Origin: Porodaedalea pini
Lineage: Eukaryota > Basidiomycota > Agaricomycetes > Hymenochaetales > Hymenochaetaceae
Length of the DNA stretch: 64,000 nt
Assembly (NCBI GenBank): GCA_002794775.1
Contig: NBAY01000069.1
Location: forward strand, 1 to 64,000
Direction: 5' to 3'
The notes below the pieces were generated by a model that was not told the origin of the DNA, did no database searches, and saw nothing but the letters and a program-made list of their open reading frames with translations. Shown piece by piece: positions 9,389 to 21,438 of the stretch. How positions within the stretch are numbered: position 1 is the first letter of the stretch; every line of letters starts with the position of its first letter. The position numbers and the translations under genes were made by a program.

Positions 9389-12324
9389 ATGTCAAGAGCA
9401 AAGCCCAAGATCGCAATTTTGACGTCCGGTGGCGACAGCGCCGGCATGAACGCTGTCGTGCGCTCTGTCGTGAAATATGGAATCATCCGGTGTGCCCTCT
9501 TAGTATCGAATGTCTACTGAAACGATGCTGATATGTTTGTATGAAGAGGATGTGAGACATACGTTGTTCGTGAAGGATATGAAGGTCTTGTCCGGGGCAA
9601 CCTCGACGCGCCGAAACGCAAAGTTGCTTTCGACGCGAACAAAAGTCCGCATGACCTCGACGACGTTGCAGAAGACAAGCTCATCAACAATCTTCGTTTC
9701 GGTGACGGAAATCTACTCAAGGAAGGAGAAGGAGATGCTGTTGATCATCCTGGAAGCAGGAGCTTGAAAGGTCGCTACATCATTCGAGTCGGTTGGGACG
9801 ATGTTCGGGGCTGGTTTGCTGAGGTGCGTAGGCCTTGCAGATAAAGTCTCAGAAGCCTAACTGGTATTTGACTATAGGGAGGAACCCTGATTGGTACTGC
9901 ACGTTCAAATTCTTTCCGCACGAAAGAGGGACGTCTCGCCGCAGCGAATAATTTGATCATCGAAGGAATCGACTCGCTGGTTGTATGTGGCGGTGATGGC
10001 TCTTTGACCGGAGCAGATGTCTTCAGATCTGAGTGGCCAAGCCTCGTCGCTGAGCTGCGTACTTCAGGCCAGATATCCGAAGAGCAAGCTCAGCTGCATT
10101 CTCACTTAAAGATCGTTGGCACGGTTGGCTCAATCGACAATGACATGTCCATGACGGACATTACCATCGGCGCATTCACAGCGCTTCATCGCATCTGCGA
10201 AGCTATTGACAACATAAACTCCACGGCTTTCTCGCACTCTCGTGCGTTCGTTGTCGAAGTCATGGGGCGCCACTGTGGTTGGCTTGCGCTTATGGCGGGA
10301 GTGAGCGCGGGTGCTGACTTCATCTTTATCCCCGAGCGGCCGCCACAGGCACATCCATGGGAGGATGAGATGTGCGAGAATATCCAGAATGTCAGTGCTC
10401 AACTGCTAATGCTAATATCAATGCACCATCTGATCTTATCCTCGCAGCACCGTGAAATCGGCAAGCGCAAGACGATTGTTATCGTCGCGGAGGGCGCTCA
10501 TGATGCCAGCCTCAACCCGATTCGTGCAGACTATGTTAAACAGGTTCTGACAGAGAGACTGGGACTTGACACTCGGGTCACTTGTTTAGGACACACCCAA
10601 CGAGGCGGCCGCCCTTGTGCATACGACCGTATTCTGGTATGTGGAATACTCTGTGAAACGGCTTGATCTAATTCGCATATAGCCATCTATGCAAGGTGTT
10701 GAAGCCGTGGATGCACTCCTTGAGTCAACTCCTGAGACGCCATCGTATATGATCGGTATCCACGAGAACAAGATTCACCGTGTTCCCTTGGTGGAAGCCG
10801 TTGCCCAAGTGTGTACTCTTCTCCCATCCATTGCACAGTGTTGACAAGGCTTCCAAGACTCGCGCTGTCGCGACAGCCATCGGCGAAAAGGACTTTGAAA
10901 AAGCGATGTCGTATCGTGATCCCGAATTCTGCGAGAGTTTAGAAGGCTTTGTGGCCGTCTCTGCTCTAGATCATACTAAGAAGCTGCCTAAAGGACAGGT
11001 ATTTTTATTTTATTTTCGCAGTATCGTTTGCCTTTACTAACTCACATCTAGAGAATGCGTGTAGCAATTATCCAGTAAGGCATAGCCTCCGAACTTGATA
11101 TTCAGAGTCTAATTGTGAATCAGCATGGGTGCTCCAGCTGGTGGAATGAATGCCGCCACGCGTGCAGCAGCACGTTATTGCTTGCGTCGTGGGCATAAGC
11201 CAATTGCAATCTACAACGGATTTCGCGGCCTCCTCGAAGACAACATCGATGAACTTTCTTGGTTGCGAGTAGACAATTGGATGACGCGCGGCGGCTCCGA
11301 GCTTGGAACGAACCGGACGCTCCCAGACATCGACCTCGGCGCCGTCGCCTCGCAATTTCAGAAGTATCACTTCGATGCGTTCTTCCTCATCGGCGGGTTT
11401 GAGGCGTTCAGATCGCTTGAGATCCTGGACACCGCGCGGCAACACTACCCAGCTTTCCATATTCCGATGGTCTGCGTTCCCGCCACAATCTCGAACAACG
11501 TACCCGTGACGGAGTTCAGTCTCGGCAGTGACACAAGCCTCAACGCACTTGTGGACGCGTGCGATGCAATCAAGCAAAGTGCGTCTGCGAGCCGGAACCG
11601 CGTCTTTGTCGTGGAGACACAAGGTGGTAAATGCGGTTACATCGCCACGATGGGCGCGTTAGCCGTGAGCTGGGCTTGTCGTGAATAATAGTGATCATTT
11701 GACATAACTTCCTTTGCAGACGGGTGCTGTGTGCTTTTACACGCCTGAAGAGGGCATCACACTGGATGGCCTGCGCAAAGATCTCGAGTTCTTGAAGCTT
11801 CGATACAGTCTGGATATGAAGGGGAAGTCCGAGGGACGACTTATTTTGAGGTAGGTTCATCCTTTGAGCTCGTTTGTTATCTCATCACACACACATCACC
11901 ACTACTCAGAAATGAGGCAGCCTCAAATGTCTTTACAACCGATTTCATTCAGAAAATGCTGCAAGAAGAGGGCGCACCTTTGTTCGACTCGCGTAGCGCC
12001 TCGCTTGGACACACGCTCCAAGGCGGAATCCCTTCCCCAATGGACCGTGCGCGTGCAGTGCGCCTCTCGCTGAAGTGCATGGCGTTTCTTGAGCGGTACC
12101 ACGAGGAGATCCGCGCGCTGCCGGAGCTGAAGCGGCGCGCGTCGGATGCGAGCGCGGCGGTGATTACGATCCAGAGCTCGCGCGTCGAATTCACGCCTGT
12201 GAGGGATATGGTTGCGCATGCGGATATGAAGAATCGCCGTGGTAAGCATTCATGGTGGGAGGAACTCAAACCGATGGTTTCGATGCTAGGTGGGCGAACT
12301 GCGCTCGTTGACGAGTCGGCGTAA
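9389..12324 (+). CDS. ATP-dependent 6-phosphofructokinase
   Basis: The ten-exon model gives 821 residues (9389-9489, 9547-9823, 9878-10390, 10448-10636, 10683-10808, 10849-10998, 11052-11074, 11124-11664, 11720-11850, 11910-12324). This is the duplicated-domain eukaryotic enzyme that phosphorylates fructose 6-phosphate in glycolysis. The N-terminal catalytic half shows the ATP loop [25 protein letters not shown], the catalytic [18 protein letters not shown] and GHTQRGG. The C-terminal regulatory half repeats the pattern with changes: [34 protein letters not shown] and GHTLQGG, so it probably binds effectors. A 23-nt exon encodes part of RMRVAIIH. The length matches fungal PFK alpha-type subunits. 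Introns are 40-60 nt. It converges with the MINDY gene. Confidence 0.95.
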
Positions 12325-12563
12325 TAGATCGGTAAACGCGTTAGAACGAACGTAAAGAATTATCGCTTAGAAATGTATCATGTACCGTCGACGCCAACTA
12401 CAATAACTTCAGAATTGCAAGAATAAAATAAAAAGTTTTCTACATATCACTCGAAATCCAGTCATTAATTATAATTTGCAAAGTTTCTATCTATCGAAAC
12501 TCGGAGGGTATACATGTCCGAGTGTTCCTGCAGCTGAGCGAGCTGAATTATGTATCACTTAGT
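12325..12563. other. Convergent 3' intergenic region
   Basis: This 239-bp AT-rich spacer lies between the tail-to-tail PFK and MINDY genes and must hold both 3' untranslated regions. No further feature is seen. Confidence 0.5.
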
Positions 12564-14353
12564 TTACATTATCATGCAGGACGTCTTCCGCTTCATCTTA
12601 TGCGATGGACGCTGATTGGAATTAATCGGCGGCTGGCCTTGAGGCGACGCATATTGTTGTTGGTGCTGCTGCTGAGCATACTGTTGCTGTTGCATATAAT
12701 GTGCGTATCGAGGATCGCGTGGGTCGTATGGCGGCTCCTGCTGTCGGCGGCGTCCTGCATTCTCCCGCTCGCGACGCGCATACATCTCTTGCGCGTGTGC
12801 ATCTTCTTCTGCCTGTAGCCGACGAGCGAGTTCTTGGCTTTATGAAGGTAAAAAGACACCACGGTTAGTATAGAAAGTTCGGGTGAATGAGAGTGGGGAC
12901 TCAACTCACTCAGCAGGATCAAATTCCGCAAACGCTCCAGGGTCCATCGCGCTCTCCGTGGCGCCAGCAAAGTCGCCACCCACGGGACTCGAGCGCCGGA
13001 ATTCAGCATCCACAAACGTGGATGCGCCGCCGTCGACGTCCTCGAGGCGTTCCCAGACCACGGATGGCTCGTTGTAGAACACGTAGTCCGTGACGAGGCT
13101 GTACAGTGCGGGGTCAGCGTCGTTTGGAGAGTCGGCGCGGCGGTGGAGGACGGAGAGGTGTGAGTTGCGGAAGAGGGCAACTAGGGAACCTGGTTGGATT
13201 GTTGACGCGAGGGTGAAGAGACCTGGATAGGAACCTGTGAGACGTAGAATACAGACATGAAATGGAAGGCTGACCGTGGTACGTCAATTGAGAGCTGCTA
13301 GAGTCCAGGAAGTTCCGGACAACATGGGCTAGAGAAAATAGGAGAAAATGGGGAGACTATGATTAATATCAACATATATTGAACCAACATATTTCTACGT
13401 ACCATCCTCGACCTTCTTCCTATCCGCCGCAGACCAGTGGTCACTCACATGCATATGGCCCGTCGATGTCCCGGCCGAGCTCGGGCCAGGAGCATTCTCA
13501 TCGATGACAAATTGACCCTTGGACAACGTATCTGCCTCGACGATGAGGTTCACCGACGTGTCGTAGTCCTCTGCAACCGAGAGTACATTGTGTTCCGCGC
13601 TCGATGGGTCGACGAGCCAGCCATGCACGAGCGGGATGCCTGCCTGCTCAAAGAGTTTCAGCGCGCCGCCTTCCCCTGCAGGCCTGAATGATGTCGGAGA
13701 AGTGAAGAGTGGGTTAAGGTCCATGCCCTCTAATTAAAAACAGAATCTTCAGTCCGAGGACCTGTTGGGTGAGTAGCATGGCGCGTACTCTGAGTTAATG
13801 GCATCATAGTCAGCGCCGCGGACAGGTCGACATCCGGCGACGCTCGCAGCAGGTACTCTCCGACAAGCTGAGCAAGGATGTCGTACGACACCGACGTGCG
13901 TTCGGGCGGGAGTATCTCAATGTCACCGCGCAGAATGAGGATATTGCCTGTGCATTCTTACTAACGTCAGACTTCATCCGGGCAAGTACCAGGACGGGGC
14001 ATAGCCTTACATATCGCGATGAAGGAGCACGGCCTGTATGTAGACAAGGACACATTAGACGCCATCATGTATAAATCAGCCAATAATGGAACAATTAAGG
14101 CGCACCCGTTGTAATTCTGTGTAACAATCTTCTTTGGCTGTGCGTTGAAGGATATCTCCTTGAGAAACCACACGCCTTCGCGCGAATCCTGGAGCGCCTG
14201 TGCATTCGCAGCCTTCGCTCTTTCGAGTTCCGCTGTATCAGGTTCTGGTTCTGGTTCTGTATTTGTGGGTATATTTGGCGTTGCAAAGTCTTGTGGCCGA
14301 CCCGGATGCACCGCTGCCGATTCGGGTATGATGGGTTGCAGTTCGTCCGTCAT
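12564..14353 (-). CDS. MINDY-family deubiquitinase with C-terminal CaaX box
   Basis: The seven-exon model gives 465 residues (14106-14353, 14011-14033, 13789-13947, 13403-13729, 13275-13328, 12910-13222, 12564-12837). After a Pro/Glu-rich leader, the MINDY catalytic core appears: WFLKEISFN, TQNYNGPCSFIAICN with the predicted nucleophile at Cys85, then ILILRGDIEILPP and HGWLVDP. Later come LTYHGLFTL and SHLSVLHRR, which fit the catalytic His region. MINDY enzymes trim K48-linked ubiquitin chains. The NGPC motif exists only after splicing across the first intron. The C-terminal 110 residues contain LARRLQAEED, reminiscent of a ubiquitin-binding helix, then a Gln-rich run and the end CMIM, a good CaaX prenylation signal. 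That suggests membrane anchoring. Confidence 0.85.
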
Positions 14354-15863
14354 CTCTTATGACTATTTTGCAGACGGAGATATCAAGAAGGGTATTAGCA
14401 GGAGCAGAATAAAGTCGTATGGTCGTCTAGCACATCGTAATGGTCGAGTGTCGTAATCTGTCACTGTCAGCGGTGTTGAGGACGGGTAACCAGAACTGGT
14501 AATGCGTTCTCACGGAAAACAAATATGAACAGAATCGGACTCGGACATGAAAACAACATCGCTGATTGTAAAGCAAAGATTGCTCTGCAAGCGAACAAAA
14601 CTGAACATTGCTTTGAGACCCAGCCACTCTCCCTAGTATCTTATTTCATCTTATTCTGTGCCGAGCTATGCTACAGGCTTTCTGTAGTGAATTGAAGTGC
14701 AGAGTCCGGGTCCTTCGGATCTATTAATATTGCCGCGTTGCTTCATTCACTCCATCGCTTCAGGCCTGAGGCACTAGTACTACAGTCTCCGGCGCAAGTC
14801 TGTGTTGATCAGATTGGAGTTGTTTCTGATTGATTTCATAGGTTAAAGAGCAGAGGATCATGAAGTATGCCTTTTCTCGGGCCTCAAGCTTCGTCGTTCA
14901 AAAATTGAACGTAGCTATAAGCCTTAAAGATTCATTTCTACGGCATATCTTGTACTTTGCCTCGATTCTCATGAAGCAATAAAACGAAAGAAATTGTCTA
15001 TGGATATTACTTTGGTTATTTGATTGTCGAGAATCCATCCAGACGCTCGGAAACTTGTTAGAGTAAAATCCATGATAACTCCGCAGGATCATCGGTCCGG
15101 CTGAAAAGAGTTTTGTCAGTCACCACAAGCAGCCCCTTACGCATCTGCCCATAGTATAAGTATTAAATCACAGAAGAGAGAAGAGAAGAACAGCTAAAAG
15201 GCAGCGGTCCGTCAAAGCAGAGAGGTCGCGGGCGAGTCAAAAACGCTTCCACCCTGAGGCAAGTCGGAGAAAAATAAGAATAAAATCCTCAGACCAGTAA
15301 GCATTTATATTGTCTGAGGTATAGTTTTCTTTTAGAAGATGATTATCTGTTAGCTTTGTTATGGCAAAAAGTAGCAAAGAGTGTAAAGCGCTGTTTCGGG
15401 ATTTACCTTTTCGGATCGACATATAAAAATAATGGGAACGTATCATCGCGCCATGGCAGTGTGCACCGCCCGCCCAGCCAACTTCTGTATAAGAAGAAGA
15501 AAGAGGGTATATCGCCAACGGTGATTTCCATATATCCCCTTTTCCTATCCCCACCACTGCTCCCTATCGTCTACAACGGCGCCGACGAACTTCGTCTCCT
15601 TCTCCCACACTTACCCCGTGCGGCGCAACTACCATCGCGACTACCCGAGCTAGCGACCATCACGCTACCAGGGGAGCTTACGAGCTGATCCATCGCAAAT
15701 ATTAATCACCGCTATTCACCAGAGGCGCGTAACCAGGAGCCGCGCGGGGAGATCAGGCTAATTTGTGTCGGACGCGTCTGAGTTTGCCCGCCGACATTTA
15801 TCTCATCTGCTCGGTAACAGCCCGTTAAGCATCCGCCTACTACTCTACTAGGGAAAACGCGAC
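14354..15863. other. Intergenic / divergent upstream region
   Basis: About 1.5 kb separates the MINDY and metacaspase start codons. I see no coding frame with family resemblance. A pyrimidine-rich stretch (15530-15660) precedes the metacaspase start. Confidence 0.45.
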
Positions 15864-18666
15864 ATGGCCGTCAAATGCGCGCTTTCCGCCAAGCAGGCTA
15901 TTATGCACCTCGGTCATGCAGCGTCGCTCCCGCCCAGCATCCACAGTAGCTCAAAGCCCAACAAGTTTGCGCTGCTCATCGGCTGCCAGTATAAGGGCAG
16001 CGAGCATCATGCTGAGCTGTTCGCGCCTCATAGGGACGTATGGAAATTCAAAACCCTGCTCATCAGTGCGTGTCGCAATGTTCTCTCCTCTCTCCAGCTC
16101 TGTCTGATTTGCCAACGCATGACTTTTAGAGGTGTACCATTATGAGGAGGCAAATATTACTGTCCTGCTCGACGATGGCAAGCATGAACCACCGACAAAA
16201 GCGAACATCGTACGTCTGATAGTTGAGCCAAAAACTTGGGTCGTAACTAATCTCTTGGATCTAGGTGAAAGCAATGAAGAAGCTCGTGGAGGGCACGAAG
16301 GCCACAGACCAGCTCTTCCTCCATTGTGCGTACTTTCATCTCATCTATGGAACTGGTTGTCTGATATTGGCACACTTTTAAGTTTCTGGGCATGGCAACC
16401 AGACTCCCTGCGAGCCGGACGATAAGACCGAACCAGATGGCATGGATGAAGGTCTGTCCAAACCCAAATAAAATGTTAGTTAATTATTGCAGCTCGGTGC
16501 TGATATGATGGATGCCCAGCTATCGTTCCTTGTGACGGGACTGACGACAAGGAAACGTGGATCATCGACAACGTATGTGCCGTACGTACGGCTTTTTGAC
16601 CCCAACTCAATAACTCTTTATTCTAGGATATGAACAAGTTGCTCGTGCGCAAGATCCCTGTGGATGCACAGCTCATCGTGAGTAGACGTGTCATATCTCA
16701 AACGGAAGGTCGTTGCTGAGGGTTTTCTGTAGGCACTTTTCGACATGTGCCACTCTGGTACGGCTCTGGGTGGGTGTTTCATTCGTCTTTTGAGGGCTTT
16801 CAGCCTGTTTACTCCTGTTGCCCATGTAGACTTGAAGCATTATTACACCGACCAAGGCGTGATTCACGTATGCAAGCGGACATCGCATGACAAGGTGGAA
16901 AACGAGTCGCGCAAACTCAACCAGCTCCCGGGGCAGCTGACAACCGCGGCATCAGACAGCCAAGGCAACGCGACGAGACAGAGAGTACGGCAGTACTCAT
17001 TTACGTCGCGCAAGAACACAGTGCACTGTGAGCTCTCTGAGGGATCAGAAGGCAGTGCGGTGCAGAGGGCGGATACCGATGCTAGGCAAGGAACGGACAG
17101 CCAGCCAGCGCTGGGTCCTGAGCAAGAGCAGGCGGCGTTCGTGCCTGAGAGGCCCATCAGGCAAAGATCTGCACCGCATCCGTCGGTTGAGATCGGCGGG
17201 CCCGCCGAGGGGGAAAGAGCGCGAAGGCACTCCGATCTGCTTCCGCGTCGGTGCAAAGACGGCTGTCTCTCGACATTGCACTTGACATGGCTGCCACTAC
17301 CGTTTAGAAGAGTGTTCAGCAAGCCGGGGCGAGGCACCGACGAGAAGATTAGCAGCAACGAAGACGGACACAGTCTGCCCCCGCGCGTGTCGACGTCGAC
17401 GTCCATCACACCGCTCATCACTCCCGCTTCCTCCCCCTCTCCCGTCGCTCTGGCTCCTGGAGTTAGGCGTCCGATGCGACGCTCGACATCCATCGCGCCG
17501 GTCGTCGCTCCCGTTGCACAGCTCGCCAGGATGCGTCCTGACCGACGTTCGACACCTGCAGTAGGCGCTGCAGGCCTCGTTTCCATCGATGAAAATCACG
17601 AGGCTCCACCGAGCTCCTCTACAGTGGAGAACTCTGACCTGATTCTAGGGACTCAACGTACCATGTCTCCGACTGAGCTAGATCGGCCGCCTTCATTACA
17701 CGGGTACGCTACTAACGGAACAGTAGCAGAGACTTCTGTGAAAAAGAAGCAGAGTTCAAGCCCAATGCTTCAGAACAGGGTCGATTGCAAGAACTCGCTG
17801 CCAGGGAAAAGGCGCACACATGGACAAGTGGTAAGTCTTGGAAACTAACCCTACAGCTTTGACTGGTTCGTTAATCTCATCATCTAGATCACGATTGCAG
17901 TGGCGCACGACGAGCAGCTGTCGTGGGAGACGTCGAAAGGAAGTCTGACGTCTGTAAGTGGCTGCTTTCTTCCACCAAGCGTGCCATAACCAACGGCTCA
18001 CCTTTTAATCATTGCAGGCGCTAGTTGATATCTTAGGCAAGTGTCAGACATATCTACTGGGAGCGTCCCAATCACACAGAATCAACAGAGAAAGACGCAC
18101 ACCCGACGTACAGAAACCTCAAGAACTCACTTCAGTCAGTCCTCATTTTCTTCTCTTGAATGAGATGATTGGGTTGTCTTTATGTTAACTGGGATGAACT
18201 ACGCAGGATTGTCTTGAATGAGGTTTCAGACGACTTCCGTCGATTTTTGACCCACGAGAAGAAGAAGGTGTACATGAAGATAAGGCGAAACGGGAACCAG
18301 AAGAAAGTGCCGCCGCAGCGCTCGGCGTCCGCGTCACGTCAGGGCTCGACAAGGTCATGGAAGTCGGGCGATGACGTCGGGCAGGACTTGTTTAAAGCAC
18401 TAGAACGGGCGATACCGAATCTGAAGGAGATGGACCAGACGGTGGAGCAAGCGAATGGTGGGCCTATTCAGGAGCCTATGGTTCGTAAAATGTTTCCCTT
18501 TTTTATTTGTGCCCTGTGAGGTAATTCGAGATACTGACATGTTCTTTTTGAATAGTTCGGAGCGGAGAACTATATCGTGAGTATTTAACATCTGCCTCGA
18601 TTCATTTGTCTGTGCTAATAGTCATGCAACCTGCAGGACCTGTACAACGAGCGATTCAACCCATGA
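15864..18666 (+). CDS. Metacaspase (caspase-fold peptidase) with long internal linker
   Basis: The 14-exon model gives 672 residues. The p20 part shows FALLIGCQYKGS, then the catalytic His in SGHGNQ (His118, exons 16265-16325/16383-16451) and the catalytic Cys in ALFDMCHSGTAL (Cys178, exon 16733-16769), followed by LDLKHYYT. The p10 part starts near residue 519 with VAHDEQLSWE (exon 17888-17953), then VDILE...HPTYRNLKNSL and ends LYNERFNP. Exon 16830-17830 inserts about 320 residues between p20 and p10, rich in Ser, Pro, Arg and Thr and predicted disordered. The intron after 18036 appears to use a GC donor (GCAAGT), because only that splice restores the p10 frame. There is no long prodomain. 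Metacaspases cleave after Arg/Lys and act in stress and proteostasis. Confidence 0.85.
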
Positions 18667-21438
18667 GGCTCTCATCGTCTTCCCATTTCCGACGCAGAGC
18701 CGATGCTGCTTCCGAGTGACCACTTCATCACCCTCGAAACGAACGTCTGATCCTAAATTCCTGCCTCACGCCACGCATTGCATCGCTGATGCACTGCACA
18801 ACATGACATACAAGCTTCTCGCTTGCTCGCTAGCCTCGTCCTGTGACACCGGTAGCGGCGCTCTCGACCACGACGGACCGACCCCTCTTCTCGCGCACCT
18901 GTGCACGAACGTTCGACAGACCACATCATTTACGCGCAGCTTACGCTCCTTCCCGCCGGGCCTCCTCCATTCGTGAATCCCTTATTGACGCCGACAAGGC
19001 GCTTTGACATCATCTTTACTCTATTTTCTGGATTCGGCTTATCTCACTGCGCGTGCTGCTCTTACAAGTGCGGGGTATGCCGTATTTTATTTATGCGAGC
19101 GCGTGGACTGGGGTTCGATGGGTTCTCTTGGACTCCATGATGCGAGCGAGCGAACGGGCGGTCCTCCGGGATCTCCGTGCGCTTCTTGCTTTCCCTGATG
19201 TTTTGTGTGTCCCGTGCTTTGCTCGTTCTAGCCGGATTCGGTTTGTTTGTTCCCTGCCATTGTTATTCGCCCCCTTTTTCTTTGTGTCTTTGCTCTGCAC
19301 TCGTGTTTTGTTCCTGTTTTTCCTGCTTTCTTCATCTTTCCCTGTTGTCTTTTCTTCACATGTTTTCATTTTCTTCGCATCTCACCTTTCTCACTCGAAT
19401 CTTGCATCGCAATTCTAAAGCAACATCAAAACACATATAGCTCCACATCACGTCCAATGTATCCATGATCTCGCCACGACTACCGTCTTTCATCTCTCCA
19501 TCCATGCATTTCATTTTGCCTTTCTTCCCACTGTCTCCACTCTACGCCAACGCTCATCATAATCACAACTGAATTAATTCGCTATGCTATTCCATTCATC
19601 TGTCTGTCTGTGCCTCTTTCTTCCCTCTTCCTATTCTTCGTTTCTTCGTCCTCCGCATCTTTCGTGTCTTGTGATCATCTGTCCTGCCCGTGTTTTTGAT
19701 TATTTGATGCCTCGCTACCTTGATGCTTTGATACAATGATACCTTGATAGTCGCTGTTCGTTGTCGTACTGATCATGAACCATGAACCATGAACCATGAT
19801 CATGTGTCCCGGGCCAACTGTTTTGTTTACACGTTCCCCACTCGGCGTACGTGTACGTGTACGTGTCCGCCCCCCCTGTTTGCGCGCGTGTTTGATGTTG
19901 GTGTGGTGTGGTGTGTGGTGCGGTGTGGATCCCCCTTGTGTTTGATCTCTGATCTCTGATCCCTGGCATCTGATTTGTGTCCCCCCCCCCCCCGGGCGCT
20001 CTTCTGTCACGGTACTCACGGGCCACTAGTACTCGCGATCGTACGACCTTTGACTCTGGGTGTAATAAATGTCACGGTACTCATGCATATGATCCCCGGC
20101 GCCCCTCGTTTTCCTGTCTTCGTGTTTCCTCGTCCGTTCGTCCCTGACGACCCCCCCCCCCCATTAATAATAATAATAATATTCCCCTCGCACCGCGTGC
20201 GGCGCACCCCCCTCTTCCCCGGAGCGTGTGGGGGCTTGTGGGGCGCTGTCACTAGTACTATGTAGCATTGACGACTCGGAAGGGGCCTAGGCCTTGTCTT
20301 GCCGTATTACAGTATATACGCGTACGATGATGCTACATCCTCCGTCGGCCCTTCGGATGCCATAGATGGTGTGTTTTATTATGGATCCGCACATTGTCTG
20401 CTGCTCTTGAGCCCCTTGTATGCATGTCCAAGCAGCTGTCGTAGGCACAACTAGCTTCGACTTGACTCGATTCACTTCATCGCAATTCCCCTCCCCCCCC
20501 CCCCCTTCAATGAGAAGCAAACCGCGCGAACTGTTCAAGGTGATCTACGCACACACAAGAGAAAAGAAACAAAGGCAAGAAAACAAACTCCATTTCATTA
20601 TTCCATTCATCTCTTTTTCCCATTCCCTTTTTGCTTCAATATGGATGAAGAAAGGGGCGTAGAAATACAAAAAAAAAAAAAACAGTAATGCGAAGTAGGT
20701 GATTCGACGATATCAAACAAATCGAATGCAAGGACGGCAAAGCATGGCATGAAGCGAAAACGAGGCATAGCGTGGTAAGAGGCATACGTATGTGAGTCAT
20801 ATGAGCCAAAAAGAAAGAGAGAAAACAGAAAGAACATAAAGGGCGATGGGCCGTCGTCGGCAAGAAAAGAACAAAAAAAAGGATAAAGAAGAGAACATGG
20901 CGGGGCCACAGACGCCCGCCGTATAGCGATATGGATATCTTACAAGAAAAGAAAGGGAGCAAGAATAAAGAAACCAGGTTCCAAAAAGCGAGAAAGAGAC
21001 GAGTGGGAGTGGGATGGGCGTGCAGCGGGTACGGGGAGCGGAGGGGCAGAGGGAGTCGAAAATAAGGCTCGAGGTGTGAGAGTAAGCGTAAGAGTAAAGG
21101 CGGCGTAAAAAAGCAACGCAGCGCAGTCAAAAAAAAAAGAAAAGAAAAGAAACAAAAACAAAAAGCCAAATCATCAAGACAAAAAGGAGGGAGAAAAAGG
21201 AGAAACGTTGTAAGTATACCCACATGTAGACGCAATAGTCCCTGTCCGTGGATGGTAGATATGGGGTTGGGCAGAAAAAATAAGCCGGGGAGTCGGTGGT
21301 AAGATAGGATGTAAAATGGGGAGAGGAAGAGGAAGAGGGGGTCCAGATGGTAATTGTCCGTCCGGGTTTTAGGTTGCTCGCTCTCGGGGCTCAACCACGG
21401 GAGCTCAACCGCGGTAGGGGTGCACGGCTCGCGTCTCC
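18667..21438. repeat. Long simple-sequence intergenic region
   Basis: This stretch is strongly pyrimidine-rich (18,900-19,700) and then carries many simple repeats. These are three copies of a CATGAAC-type unit (19775-19800), GTACGT repeats (about 19847-19867), GTGTGG repeats (about 19899-19927), poly-C runs (19981-19993, 20150-20162, about 20491-20503), TAA repeats (20164-20180) and poly-A at about 20671-20683. From 20,600 to 21,200 it becomes purine-rich. Long open frames here, including 20636-21493 on the minus strand, are low-complexity artefacts. Confidence 0.65.
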
